Source: Trypanosoma brucei gambiense DAL972
Lineage: Eukaryota > Euglenozoa > Kinetoplastea > Trypanosomatida > Trypanosomatidae
Direction of reading: 5' to 3'
Assembly: GCF_000210295.1 (NCBI RefSeq)
Contig: NC_026740.1
Location: 1,867,691-1,931,690 of the forward strand
Length of the DNA stretch: 64,000 bases
This document shows positions 51,639 to 62,309 of this stretch, one piece after another. The translations under genes were made by a program, and so were the position numbers. The first letter of the stretch is position 1. Each line of letters opens with the position of its first letter. Below the pieces are notes generated by a model. It was not told where the DNA came from. It saw only the letters and a program-made list of their open reading frames with translations, and searched no databases.

Positions 51639-54600
51639 TCACTCTGCAAATATGGCTCTGCTAAGCAGCTGCTTTTCGCGGGATAACGCCCCCAAAGTAT
51701 TCTGTTCCAACGCCAGCGCCTCGCGCTGTAGCGCATCCAGCGCTTTGCTTACCTTTGTTTCCTGCTGACCCAGCTCCTCCCACACGTTCCGTAGTGCGCG
51801 CCCCTCAATGCTGCTGTTGCGCAGAATTTCACTATCCCTGTTAACACTCTGACAGGTGTCCCCATTGCATACCGAAACCGCACAACTTGACAAGGACTGT
51901 ACACATGAGTCCCGCACAGCTTCCTTAGCCACATAAAGAGCCCTTAGCGCGCCGTCCCTCGCCGCCGTAACCGCTTCGCGGAAGGCGCGCAAGTCAGCGC
52001 AAATGTCACCACTTTCGTTGCTTGTGATGCTCAACTCCCCCCATCGGCACAGGTGTGTCCGCGTTCCAATGTTGACCCCCTCCGGCCATTTCGAACTAGC
52101 GCATGATTCTCTTAGTTGTGTTGGGGTCACTTTTTTCTCCCTCACCACGTCTGCAGAACTGGGGGCAACCTTTGTGGCTCGCGCAAGAACGTCGAGTAGG
52201 TGCGCAGAGGCGGAGGAGTCATCACTTGCGGCAGTAGAATGTCCCTCCTGCGACGCCCAGCGGACCATTCCAGCTCCATTAGTGGTAATAATTTCGTTAT
52301 AACACTTGGGGTTGACGGTGACTGTATCCCCTGCAGAAGTGCACGTACCGGCAAGGAGCGACCCCGCCGTGCGATCCCCACGTCCCGCAGCCCGATGTTG
52401 TGGTTCTTTGGTCTCCGCCGCCAAGTCACTCAATGTAATTTCTCCTCTGTGCTCTAATGTTTGCACACCGACAGACTGTTTCTCAACACTCCGCGTGGCA
52501 ACTACAGGGTCTGCGTTTGTCCCAGATGCCCTAACAATGTGTCGCGGGGTGCCAGCAAGGGCACCACCACTAGCAGGGGCACTTCCAGCAGGCAGAGTAG
52601 CCGTAGTGTCGTTTTGTCCCCGCAGCAAATTCAACTGTGTACGGAGCTCGTTGTTCTCGCGCTCCAGCCTCTGTAACCGCTGTTCAAGAAAACTATTCCT
52701 TTCTGCAGCAGCGAGCAGTTTCTCTTGTTGATGCTCATGTTGCCTCACTTCGCTAAGCATTAAACCGCCGGAGTGAAACAGCGCACTGAGATTGGATATC
52801 GCACGCCGCTGTTGACGCAGTTGCTCCCTATAGTGCTGTGAAACTTCCTGCAGTTGTGCTAGGGGATGTTCCAATAAACGCTGGAGAACGTGCGCAACAC
52901 CCTCCAACTCGTGCTGGGAAACAAATGATGGATCCCCACTCACAGGCACGCGTGAAATGTCTGGGCAGTCCGTTACATACGTAGAGGACACCAGCATGGG
53001 GTTCGGATGTTCTGTTCCCTTGCTCGATGGTGTTGGCGCGCACACAGCGTCAGGATGAGACACTGTAACTGGAGAGTGCCCTTTCAACCCATGTGGTGAA
53101 CCAACCGGATGCGCGAGGTCTTCTGCCTGTCCTTGCGGCCGCTGCAACCGAGAATTGGGAGTAGATTGCACGTCGACAACGTTAGCCTGAAGGAAGGCGC
53201 CACAGTTAGCGCGAGGCAAAGAAGGCAAATGTTGCCTAGGTGCGGTTGCGATACGATCAGCACATGATGAACCCGCAGGGGCCTCAGATGCCAAGACAGG
53301 GGATATTAGACGAGACCTAAGCCTAGACGAGGCAGGGTCACCGCATCGTGAAATATCGTTAGGAGTCGTTACCTTCGGGCTGCAACAGTCAACGTTGTAG
53401 TTGCTAAGCCCGCGAACAACACTAAACTGCAGAACGCCACGTTGCTTGAAAGGAACAGCGAATATGTTAATTACCCGCTCGGCAGCACGTAGGTTCTCTT
53501 GTCGTCGCTGGCGACGCAACTCCTCGACAAGATCGGCGTTCTCGGAATCACCACATTCTGAAACTGCAGCCGCAGCCCTCAAAACTTCTTTATTGATGAC
53601 GTCGAAGGATGTGCCACGCCTCAGCGCGGCCATCCACAGAACAGAAGAGCAAGAGTGCTGCACACATGCTTCGATCATCGCCGATACACTGTCTAACCCA
53701 GAAAATAACAGGTTTTGGTTATTTTGACCTCTACATTGAAATAGGCTCTGCTGTGCGGTAGATGTGAGTGGCACGACATCAGATATGTGCCGCGGCAGCG
53801 TCCGTACCGTCTCTGCTTCATCCGCCATGCTTTCCGCAATGATTGACATTAAACCAGTATGTAAACCACCACTCCATATCATAAGCTGTGCCGTCCGGAG
53901 AAGCGACATGTGAACAGAGCGCGCCAGACAAAAGTGACTGCTATTGCGGTCGTACGAGAACGGCGGGGGCCCGCAGAGATCCCATAACCTCCATATGCTA
54001 ACGGCATCACATCCGCTAGCGCCGCGACTACGGATAAGAAGCGTCACGAGTAAGTGCGAATTTGAGCCAACCACTGGGCTCAGCACTGCGTCGGGAGACC
54101 CTAAGTCGAAATCCCCGATGACGCAGCCCTGAGACCTGAGCGTTCTCTCTGATGGTTGTTCTGGGCTTCTGTCCACGGGCCTCCACGCAAGCGAAGAGCT
54201 AAATGCCTCATGTAAGGTCACTTGAACCTCGTGCACACTGCTGCACAGCACGTAGCGCGCGGCGGGGATGTCAGCGTAGTCCTCCATGAAGCACCTGGTG
54301 GGTGAAGAAGCATCAGGAGCACGGGCTAGCAAATCTACGGCCTCCGACTGCGGCAGCACATCGTCACCCCGTGACGAACCACAGCAACCAGTGGAATTAG
54401 GTACTGGTCCCCGCTTCATATTCCCGTGGTTGGGACGTCCCAACGGGACAGCAGTCGCGGTACCGGACGTTGGGGCCACCAAACGCCACTCCACAACGCT
54501 GACAGCTGCAACTGGTGAGTGATACTCTGCAGGGTCATGTGGAACAGCAAACAATTGCTGCAGCACTAAAGGGAATAGCCCAACAGCACTAGTCGAAACA

Positions 54601-55043
54601 TTTGGTCTTGAGGAAAGGGAAGAGCCGAAGAGCTGCGTTGTCTTCCCACTTCCTGACGGACCGTGAGCGAGGGTGAGCAGTTCAACTCCGTTACAGTCCA
54701 GCAGGGTGCTTGCTACACAATTTGCTAAAGCCTCAACATACGCGGCGTAAGAAAGTGTACATCCTTCGCCGTCCCCCGCGGTGACGAATGAAGTACGCAC
54801 ACCTAACACCGTCGGAGGTTTGCACTTTTGATTCCCCCTTTGTTGGGGTATATCACTACAACATACACTCGCCCACGCATCTTGCAGTGGCATCCCTAAA
54901 CCCCCCGGAATGCCCCTCTCCCCGTCACGGTGGAGCACGTGCACACCGCCAGCCTCACTCTTTTCTTGCGTTTGGTTGCTTCCCTGAGAAAGGCTCAAAG
55001 CAACTGTCACGCGATGGTTGCTTCGACCTCCGGACTGGTACAT
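51639..55043 (-). CDS. Divergent kinesin-like protein with degenerate motor domain
   Basis: The ORF has 1134 aa from an ATG. The N-terminal ~490 residues look like a diverged kinesin motor. The segment LTLAHGPSGSGKTTQLFG has the position and form of the kinesin P-loop (Gly128-Thr135) and follows a YVEALANCVASTLLDCNG helix. A switch-I-like SNSH occurs at 327-330, where kinesins have SSRSH. The switch-II position has WDLCGPP (354-360) instead of DLAGSE, so the catalytic Glu is missing. Large insertions interrupt the domain. Coiled coil occurs around ~725-810 (with LEQRLQRLERENNELRTQL) and in the last ~70 residues. Kinetoplastids have many divergent kinesins. ATPase activity is doubtful; it may be a pseudo-motor or microtubule-associated protein. 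Confidence in the coding region is high, in the family moderate. Confidence 0.8.
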   Translation of the reverse strand: MYQSGGRSNHRVTVALSLSQGSNQTQEKSEAGGVHVLHRDGERGIPGGLGMPLQDAWASVCCSDIPQQRGNQKCKPPTVLGVRTSFVTAGDGEGCTLSYAAYVEALANCVASTLLDCNGVELLTLAHGPSGSGKTTQLFGSSLSSRPNVSTSAVGLFPLVLQQLFAVPHDPAEYHSPVAAVSVVEWRLVAPTSGTATAVPLGRPNHGNMKRGPVPNSTGCCGSSRGDDVLPQSEAVDLLARAPDASSPTRCFMEDYADIPAARYVLCSSVHEVQVTLHEAFSSSLAWRPVDRSPEQPSERTLRSQGCVIGDFDLGSPDAVLSPVVGSNSHLLVTLLIRSRGASGCDAVSIWRLWDLCGPPPFSYDRNSSHFCLARSVHMSLLRTAQLMIWSGGLHTGLMSIIAESMADEAETVRTLPRHISDVVPLTSTAQQSLFQCRGQNNQNLLFSGLDSVSAMIEACVQHSCSSVLWMAALRRGTSFDVINKEVLRAAAAVSECGDSENADLVEELRRQRRQENLRAAERVINIFAVPFKQRGVLQFSVVRGLSNYNVDCCSPKVTTPNDISRCGDPASSRLRSRLISPVLASEAPAGSSCADRIATAPRQHLPSLPRANCGAFLQANVVDVQSTPNSRLQRPQGQAEDLAHPVGSPHGLKGHSPVTVSHPDAVCAPTPSSKGTEHPNPMLVSSTYVTDCPDISRVPVSGDPSFVSQHELEGVAHVLQRLLEHPLAQLQEVSQHYREQLRQQRRAISNLSALFHSGGLMLSEVRQHEHQQEKLLAAAERNSFLEQRLQRLERENNELRTQLNLLRGQNDTTATLPAGSAPASGGALAGTPRHIVRASGTNADPVVATRSVEKQSVGVQTLEHRGEITLSDLAAETKEPQHRAAGRGDRTAGSLLAGTCTSAGDTVTVNPKCYNEIITTNGAGMVRWASQEGHSTAASDDSSASAHLLDVLARATKVAPSSADVVREKKVTPTQLRESCASSKWPEGVNIGTRTHLCRWGELSITSNESGDICADLRAFREAVTAARDGALRALYVAKEAVRDSCVQSLSSCAVSVCNGDTCQSVNRDSEILRNSSIEGRALRNVWEELGQQETKVSKALDALQREALALEQNTLGALSREKQLLSRAIFAE

Positions 55044-55099
55044 TGTCTACCCGCCAACAGGCGCAGCGAGGTGCAGAGAGGACAGGGAAAGTCTGGGGC

Positions 55100-55165
55100 C
55101 TAAGTGGAAAACGAGACACACAGGAAAGGAAGCACACAATAGAGAGTGGAGAAAAAACAAAGGAA
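55100..55165 (-). promoter_or_regulatory. Predicted trans-splice acceptor for the kinesin-like gene
   Basis: On the minus strand a long T/C-rich tract (complement of 55105-55165) is followed by AG at 55100-55101, 57 bases before the ATG. Confidence 0.5.
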
Positions 55166-55287
55166 TTAACACCGCACATACAAGCGGACGGCAGAGCCGG
55201 TTGAAAACACAGAACAGAGAGACACGCATGCCGCAACCCACAGCAGGCCCTCTCTTGTTTGGTTTCCAGTAGTGCGACTACTCACAC

Positions 55288-55671
55288 TCAAGTGCTTCCA
55301 ATCAGTACAAAGCAACAGCAACAATACAGCGATACCATCACAGAGCATTCTTCACGTAACTGTACGTCCATGCGCGACACGGCGCGAGGCAAAGCATCAA
55401 CTCGGTTTCCCCAAACACCAGGCTCGCGCTGTAGGCTAACACAATGACGACAGGGAGTGGAATACCGGCCGTCGCGGTAACGACGACCACTCCCCACAAC
55501 CGAAGTGGCGGCACCAACGTTGTAACATTCTGACTGCAGCTGATATGTCTCCATCACAACGCATTGGAAAATCTCTCGAGTGCTCAACACGAGGTACCTA
55601 GCACTTACTGTGAGCAAACTGCAGCGACTTATTTTATCGATGAGGGTTACCGGTTTCCCCTGGATTGACAT
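55288..55671 (-). CDS. Doubtful small ORF with OB-fold-like start
   Basis: The ORF has 127 aa from the ATG at 55671; a longer frame starts at GTG. It begins MSIQGKPVTLIDKI and continues with an alternating hydrophobic stretch (ARYLVLSTREIFQCVVME). This resembles the first strands of a small OB-fold protein such as the RPA3 or Ten1 type. The second half is Arg/Cys-rich and does not continue the resemblance, and the end is a Cys/hydrophobic run from a CAA repeat on the other strand. It has the same strand as the neighbours and sits in a 2.1-kb gap, with only a weak pyrimidine tract upstream. It could be a real small gene, a frame-damaged one, or chance. Confidence 0.3.
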   Translation of the reverse strand: MSIQGKPVTLIDKISRCSLLTVSARYLVLSTREIFQCVVMETYQLQSECYNVGAATSVVGSGRRYRDGRYSTPCRHCVSLQREPGVWGNRVDALPRAVSRMDVQLREECSVMVSLYCCCCFVLIGST

Positions 55672-57162
55672 TTTCTCTCCTCTGTTCCACGCACACACAG
55701 CATCATGTGTCCAGTAAAAGGATCGAAACCCACACCTCTAACGAAAATGCTGCTGCCGCCCCCAGCCCCCCCTTGCAGAATGGTCCCGAACGAAGCCGAT
55801 GTTCAGCCGGTTTGGCTATGCACGGATGCCAGTGAAGCTGCTGAGCTGCCGCACCTCACGGTCGCTGTCGGCATCAGAGCCGTGCAGGATCACTGCGCTA
55901 AACCCAAAAGTGCGATTGGCGACGCTTTTTTTGGACCCATAGGATTCGTAGTGAGTAAGCAAACAGGTCTCAACGGACATTTACGAATTATCAATCCGCA
56001 AAGGCCCCATGCCACACGTAACACATACACACACAAACAAGCACGGGAAAAATTACTTGACCGACTAACCTGCTCCGAGCGCAAGCCGGTTAATGCGGCG
56101 CGCATCCTAGCACAGCGAAACTGCTCGCATGAGAGGCAAGATAGTTGTAACCCTCCACCGCGTCACGTGGAGTTGTTCCTTTTCGTGTCATTCCTTCATA
56201 TTACTCATTTTTGGCGGCCTGGCGCTCTTGGTCGCTGGTACCGCAGCCCCGACATGGATTTCTTTTTACCATAAGTGTAGTGCAGTACCAAAGTAAAAAA
56301 GTGAAAATAGGGAAAGTTTTCTCAGTACACCTAAATACACAAAGAAACGTGCGTCATCCTAACCTATCGGCAACAGGTATGTTCGCTATACAAGTGCGCG
56401 ATTGCATTTGTGCGCACATATAAATACAAGTGAAGTTACCACTGACAGCGAGGAGCAGTACAGGTAAATCCCTCGATGTATATGTAGTTGAACGAAAAAA
56501 CTATATCCCTCATTTCTGACAGCCCGTAGTGCAGTAACTTACTGCGATGGTCTTTTCCCCTCAGCCCCATTAATACCTTCCTCCCTTCTTTTTACCCCTG
56601 TCATCACCATCCTTCATTGTCACACACACCGTGTTCAACCCAAGGGGTTATTGAAATTAATAAGCAACGTAAGTGTGCGCACTGCAAATGCTAAAAACAA
56701 ACGGCTCGCACAATTTACGTCCAGTATGTCTCGAGCTCCCTTTCGCTACTCCGTACCCTTCCCCCACACATTCCCAAAAGAAAACAAAAATACACACACC
56801 ATACATGTGTTCCTTCACCACCCTTCTTTTTCCTATGGTACCGTGCTTTTATCCGGGTCTTCGTTTACTCCACCTCCCCCCCCCTCCTCCCCTTGATCTC
56901 CTAAAAAGCAGAAGAAAGAAAAAAAAGAAACGAGTGCGGGTGCCACCACCATATCACAATCACCTTCACTATGCTCATTTATGAGTAAGCATCCCTTATT
57001 CTCATCGTCGTCACGCAGAAGGTGGCGTCCTCTAATTAGCTTCGTCTATTTCTCGCCATCGTCTTCGTTTTCACCTTCCCTTCACCCTCCTCGTTCATTC
57101 GCACACGAGCACACAACGCCCCCTTGCCACGCTCGTATTGTAAGAATCCCCTCTCAGAGCTT

Positions 57163-57456
57163 CTACTGAGGTGGCTTCCACGGGTTGGCCGTGTTGGCTG
57201 TCTTTTCAACGAGCAGCTCCACGTACTTTTTCATTGCATCCTCCTTTGACATATCGCTGATGGCCTTACGGGCATCCCATTTGGACCGCTTCTCCAACTG
57301 TACAGCCCATGGCTGAGGATCCGTCACGGGGCCCTCCGTCGCTTGCTTAAACAGCGCGTAGAATTGTAACTTTTCCGCATCTGTCAGCTGAACCGGGCCG
57401 TCCTTTGGGAGCGAGCGAACGAACTCTGTGGCGGCTTCAAACTGGGCAGAACTCAT
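57163..57456 (-). CDS. ACBP: Acyl-CoA-binding protein (ACBP)
   Basis: The protein has 97 aa from an ATG; single-domain ACBPs are about 86-100 aa. The four-helix ACBP fold is clear: an FEAATEFVRSLP helix, LQFYALFKQATEGPV (the conserved Tyr-x-x-[Phe/Tyr]-K-Q-A-T block), KRSKWDARKAI with the ligand-contacting Lys and Trp, then MSKEDAMKKYVELL. It binds long-chain acyl-CoA esters in the cytosol and buffers and delivers them. In African trypanosomes ACBP has been linked to supply of myristoyl-CoA for GPI-anchor remodelling. There is no signal peptide or membrane segment. One small deviation is Arg where many homologs have Trp in the KWDAW motif. Function by family is secure. Confidence 0.96.
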   Translation of the reverse strand: MSSAQFEAATEFVRSLPKDGPVQLTDAEKLQFYALFKQATEGPVTDPQPWAVQLEKRSKWDARKAISDMSKEDAMKKYVELLVEKTANTANPWKPPQ

Positions 57457-58308
57457 ATGTACCGGAACGATGTTGTGAATTACCGTTTACAACGTAAATA
57501 AACAAATGTATAAGCTGAATTGTGCTTTCGGCCACTACTCGTCAAACGGTATCGGTATTACCTTCCGGAGTGCGATATATATCCTTATTTTTTTTTTTTG
57601 CTCCTTTGTCGTTTGGACAGTTTATTTTTTAAAAAAACGAATGTCAAAAAGGAATGTACGAGCGACACAGCACCAGTATGATGCAATGAGAATGAAATGC
57701 ATATATATGCGTGACAGCAATTTCAATGACAAGTGAAACGGTGGATCAATAAAATCGGATTCAAACTCGTGAAGAAGGGAGTTGAAGGAGTTTGGCGCAA
57801 CGCCCATCAGGAATACACGAAGCGAGTGAAGGAGCAAACAAAGAAAAAAACAGGAGCGAGTTTGTGGGAAATTTTGAAAACACAAGAGAATCAGCAAAAT
57901 GGAGTGGTGCTACACAAATGAATCGGGACCAAGAGAAATGTGAGAAAAAAAAGCAAATAACAGAACAAAAATTCAATGAAAAGCAGCTCCCAGTTGTTTT
58001 TGTTTCGGTTATTTGTCGTTGTTTTATTTCATTACGCACCTCGCCTACTCTTCTCCCCCATACCCTCCCCTTTTTTTCTTTCTCCCCCTTTTGGTTCCCA
58101 GCCACTTTTTCACAAATTAATTTATAGGCTATTTAATTTAAACATAATTTGATTCTGAAAGTGGACAACAAAAAAATTAAACAAACAAGCAAATAGATCA
58201 ATCAACAAATAACTTAATGAAACAATGGAGCAAAGCAAATAACAAAAGCGGCGGGAAATAAAAGTTACCCCATGGTGGTAGCGAGCACATGCGTGATATA
58301 TACATGTA

Positions 58309-58333
58309 ATATATATATATATATATATATATA
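58309..58333. repeat. (AT)n microsatellite
   Basis: About 12 AT units in the 3.2-kb spacer. Confidence 0.9.
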
Positions 58334-58810
58334 CCTATTCATTTGCTTACATTATTCACATATTACTTCATTTAAACATAGAAAAATAAATGAAGTTATG
58401 TATACACACATTTTTAAAGGCAAAAATAAATAAAACGGGGATGGGTATAGGGGATCAAGGAGTTGTGGGGTCGGCTTTATGAATCACACTCAAGAAGGCA
58501 CACACAAATAATAATATGGAACAAGAGAGAAAAGGAACATAGCAGGAGAGGGGGAAGTAAATATAAAGCAAAATAAATGAATGGTTTTTTATTATTTTCC
58601 TATTTTCAACGGAACCTAACATCACCACATACGCACACGCTCCACGCTTTTGCTCTGAGTTAAAAAAGACGCAAACGCATGTCCTCTTCTCGTCTTCCTC
58701 ACAATTACACACTTATGTCACATTTCAAACTTTATCCATTCGAGAATTTGTCATGTTCCCCTTTTATGATATAAACTGATCCGCTACCCGCTTCCTTCAC
58801 AAATAAATAA

Positions 58811-58830
58811 ATATATATATATATATATAT
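58811..58830. repeat. (AT)n microsatellite followed by TG units
   Basis: About ten AT units continuing into GTGTGT, in the same spacer. Confidence 0.9.
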
Positions 58831-60695
58831 GTGTGTGTATGTGTACGCGTATGTATCCTCCCCCTTATTGTCGTCGCCATCATATTTTCTTTACTTTGTC
58901 TTGTTTCCTACGTTTCCTCCTCCCTAATCATCATCATCATGACGATGAACGAGAGGAGAATTCATCTACACTTATATCACACAGACACACACACACATAC
59001 ACACAGAGGCACACGAACGAATATATGTGTACCTGAATGTGCATAAATACAAATATGTGAACACGCAACGTTACGAGCATATGAGTGTATAAGTAAGGCA
59101 CAAGCTCACCAATTCACCACACATTTTCCCACCATCAGTTACAGTTTCCTCACACATATCCTTCTTTAATCTAGTTTCGCCTCTCCAGCTTCCTTTCCTC
59201 TCTGATTATCCCTCCCTCTCTTTTCTTCTCAGCCCCCTCCAACTACTGCCCCTCAATACGCGCACACACATATATACAGATAAACATGTAAATATGTACA
59301 TCAAAAAATTAGAACACATTATATAAATGTATATATATATATAGAGAGAGAGATGCATATATATGTATATATATACAAATAAAGCCATTTCGTTTACACG
59401 TCTACTGGCGCGGGTGAGCGCCGGTTATCGCTTCATTCGGACTCGCACACCCCAGAAAAGAAAAGAAACATGAACGGTGCCTTCCCTCCCTATTTTCCAA
59501 CCAAAATCCTCAACAATATTATCATTATCATTTCTCGTTTGTTTACACTTCCCATTATCTGTTGGTATCACCCTTTACACTATTGCTTTACCAGTATTCC
59601 CTCACCTTCACCCTTCACAGACATATAATACGCATATCTTTCCGAAAAGGAGGAGCTTGCCCCCGCTCGTTCACCGACCAAGTGCGGCTTTTCTTTCACT
59701 TTCGTCCATTTTTTTTTTTTTGATAGTTATTTTGGTTCGGCTCCGTTTACAAAAAAAGTTGGAAAAAGAGAGAGACAGAAGGTAGGAAGTGACCCCCTCT
59801 TCTCTTCCCTTGAGTGGCTGATTGGGTTATGAAGACAGTACACTGGAGGCGAATAAATAGATAAACGAAAGTTCCCATCAAAAAAAAAAGTGTCAAATTT
59901 GATTCCACATGCGGACAGAGAGGATAGAGAGAGTGGCACAGGTTTTTAAAAAAATAGTAACAATAATGGTAATTGTGATGGTAATGATGATGGTAATGGT
60001 AATGATAACAATAATAACCACAAACGAGGCAAATGGGAGTGATATAACAATGAAAGGGATAACACAAATAAACTGAAAGTAAAACAGGTGAACAGGGGAG
60101 GACATAAATGGGTGGAGGTCAAAACGTCAATGAACCACACCGAAAAAATGAAAAAAAATCCTTGAGAGAACCGATCACACAGATGTGACACAGCACAAAG
60201 TTACTCTTCCCCTTTAGCCACGCGCTCCGCTGGGGACATGCCGCTGTATTTTGTTTAGTTTTGGCTCCTCGTTGCTTGTTTTCTTTTTTTCCTGTCTTTT
60301 TCCCCTCCCACATGCACCGCTGAAACTGACTACCAACCCAAAGGGAGAAGAGAGTTGAATATAAAAGAAATACTTCCCCTGTTCGAAGCAGGGAAAATGG
60401 TAAATCGTCATCATTATTTTCTATTTTCATTTAGTACCCACATCCCCCCTTTTTCTATCTTCTCGCTCATCATTTCGCTTCCTTCCTACTTATACCCTCG
60501 TCGCTGCTCTACACTGCGTTGCGCCACTTCCAGTGACCATGACATCAAAACACACAACATAGCCAAATCCTCGTACCACCATGCCATCAGTTCTCTATAT
60601 GTATAGATGTGCGTGTATGCGATGCAAACACATTCTGCCTACTGCAGGCGAATACCGCCATCCAAAAACTCCTCTCAAACATTTCCACTTTGCTG

Positions 60696-62309
60696 TTATT
60701 GGGGTTGTAAAACATTACCACCTTCGCGGCGTGTAAGAAACAGGTACTGCTTCGCCAACCGCGCCACCACAGGCACCACACGAGCAAACTCCTTCTCCGT
60801 CCACGCCAGTATCCGCGTGAGCAGTGACGATACCTCCTGTTCATAGTGCGAGACGACGGCCTCTTCGGGGAGCAGTAGCGCTCGCGACTCCGCCCAAACC
60901 CTGTCGCTGCGAGCACGACACAGAATACAGACCTCATCCATAAACGACATGCAAACCTCCGCGGTGAAGTGCTTTAAAAAGGCCCGAAAATGCTTTGGAG
61001 GCGGCGACACAAACCCCGGTGACTCGCCTGCACATGAAACGTTGTGATGCCTGATGGTCCGCACTGTGCCACTAGGCTTCCTTCGACGTCGGGATGGCGC
61101 TTCAGTTGGCCGGGCCGTCTCCTGTTGCTGCTGCGGTCCCTTGGCAATCAAAGACGCAGCACCGTTGCTAAGAGTGCCAGCAGAGCCGCAGCCGTACGTC
61201 CGACGGAGAAAATTTAACACTTCCTTTGCGTCACCTGCAGTAAAAACTGACAAAATGCGTTCCGTCTCGGACGCCGGGCACGTCATCAGCGATGCCAAAT
61301 AGTGATCAGCAAGCGCGGCCTCCAAAACCTGCGGCAGTGCGGGATGCTCCGTCAGAAGTTGCGGGACGGTCGCCACGTCGGCATTTGCGCGCTGGAAAGC
61401 GTCAGCCGCGTGCAACTGGGCCCGGGGCCGCATCTGCCGCTCGTGTTGCCAAAAATAATCACTTGGGGGGAGCGCACGACCGCGACGCAACATCACCTTC
61501 GAGCCGCCAGCTGGGGCCCCACGGTCAACCCTCTCGCCGTCACGCCGGATCGTATCGGACTGCAATACAACCAGTTTGGAGTCCCCATCGGCGTTGAGGG
61601 TGGCTATACGGCCGGCAACAGTGGACTTGCCGCTATCCTCATCGTTCCCAGAGCCCCACGCAGGGCCACCAAATCGTTTCCCCGGCAAACCGGAGCGTGA
61701 ATAATCTCCTGATGGGGGTGCAGAGGTATGACGGACTTTGCTTTTGGATGATCTGGAATGTGCCGCCCGCCTCACCTGGTTGGCCCTCGGAAACTTGTTG
61801 CGAGACATTTCAAGCAACAACCCTGACCTCTCATGCATACTCCTGAGTGCCTCACTGGCCCTCATACCGTTGTAAGCATGGTTGCCGCTACCACCGTGAG
61901 TTGTTAAGTCAGCCGGGACCCGGCCTACCTGTGCTTCAACCTTCATATGTGTCTTGGAGACGGTGGCGGCCTCGACAGAGTTGGTGGCGGCAGCGGAGGG
62001 CACGGCACGTCTCACTGAAACACCCTTAGAGCACCTAGTTAATGTCAACCTCTGCGGGGGTGAAAGACTGGAATCCGTTAGATGATTAAGTTGCTGTGGC
62101 GGCTTCCCGTCCAATTTTGTGCGTCTCCACCCCGTTGCGGAGAAGTAATCTTGGTGCGACGGTGGGTGATCTCGAGAATTGCGTGAGACAACACTACTCT
62201 CCGTCAAAGCGTTCTGCACCTTGTCGGGTGTTGTTTCGTCACAAGAAGGCTGTATTGACGCTCCGTTGCGACCAGCATGGTACTTTATTTCCGAACATTC
62301 CACCAGCAT
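60696..62309 (-). CDS. Hypothetical protein, 537 aa
   Basis: The family is not recognised. The frame opens at a TTG three codons earlier; the ATG at 62309 gives 537 aa. Residues 1-~280 are basic, Ser/Arg/Gly-rich and probably disordered. From ~295 the chain becomes helical (QLHAADAFQRANADVATVPQ, then a PALPQVLEAALADHYLASLM segment), and an Arg/Gln-rich linker lies near 385-415. The C-terminal ~120 residues look like a compact helical domain, starting at KHFRAFLKHFTAEVCMSFMD and ending with VVPVVARLAKQYLFLTRRE. Two Cys (CILC) lie in it. No membrane span or catalytic motif is visible. A kinetoplastid-specific protein is likely. Confidence 0.82.
   Translation of the reverse strand: MLVECSEIKYHAGRNGASIQPSCDETTPDKVQNALTESSVVSRNSRDHPPSHQDYFSATGWRRTKLDGKPPQQLNHLTDSSLSPPQRLTLTRCSKGVSVRRAVPSAAATNSVEAATVSKTHMKVEAQVGRVPADLTTHGGSGNHAYNGMRASEALRSMHERSGLLLEMSRNKFPRANQVRRAAHSRSSKSKVRHTSAPPSGDYSRSGLPGKRFGGPAWGSGNDEDSGKSTVAGRIATLNADGDSKLVVLQSDTIRRDGERVDRGAPAGGSKVMLRRGRALPPSDYFWQHERQMRPRAQLHAADAFQRANADVATVPQLLTEHPALPQVLEAALADHYLASLMTCPASETERILSVFTAGDAKEVLNFLRRTYGCGSAGTLSNGAASLIAKGPQQQQETARPTEAPSRRRRKPSGTVRTIRHHNVSCAGESPGFVSPPPKHFRAFLKHFTAEVCMSFMDEVCILCRARSDRVWAESRALLLPEEAVVSHYEQEVSSLLTRILAWTEKEFARVVPVVARLAKQYLFLTRREGGNVLQPQ

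Larger units (their letters stand above)
55044..57162. other. 2.1-kb spacer between ACBP and the kinesin-like gene
   Basis: It holds the kinesin-like 5' UTR and splice signal at 55044-55165, the doubtful ORF at 55288-55671, and probably the ACBP 3' UTR nearer 57162. A plus-strand 189-codon frame at 55705-56274 opposes the direction of every other gene and shows no recognisable domain. Nothing else is seen. Confidence 0.5.
57457..60695. other. 3.2-kb gene-free spacer
   Basis: The low end is the ACBP 5' region, where no single strong splice signal could be chosen. The rest is probably the 3' UTR of the 537-aa gene. It contains A/T-rich DNA and (AT)n microsatellites near 58309 and 58811. A 103-codon minus-strand ATG frame at 60119-60430 has no pyrimidine tract upstream and is not called. 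Confidence 0.6.

Noticed and set aside
55720..55745. tRNA B-box-like GGTTTCGATCC on the minus strand
   Set aside because: The T-arm stem does not pair and no acceptor or anticodon arms are present.
55705..56274. Plus-strand 189-codon ORF
   Set aside because: It opposes the direction of all genes here, shows no domain, and has a biased, shifting composition; no support beyond length.
60119..60430. Minus-strand 103-codon ATG ORF between the 537-aa gene and ACBP
   Set aside because: No pyrimidine tract upstream, Phe/Lys-rich low complexity, probably 3' UTR.
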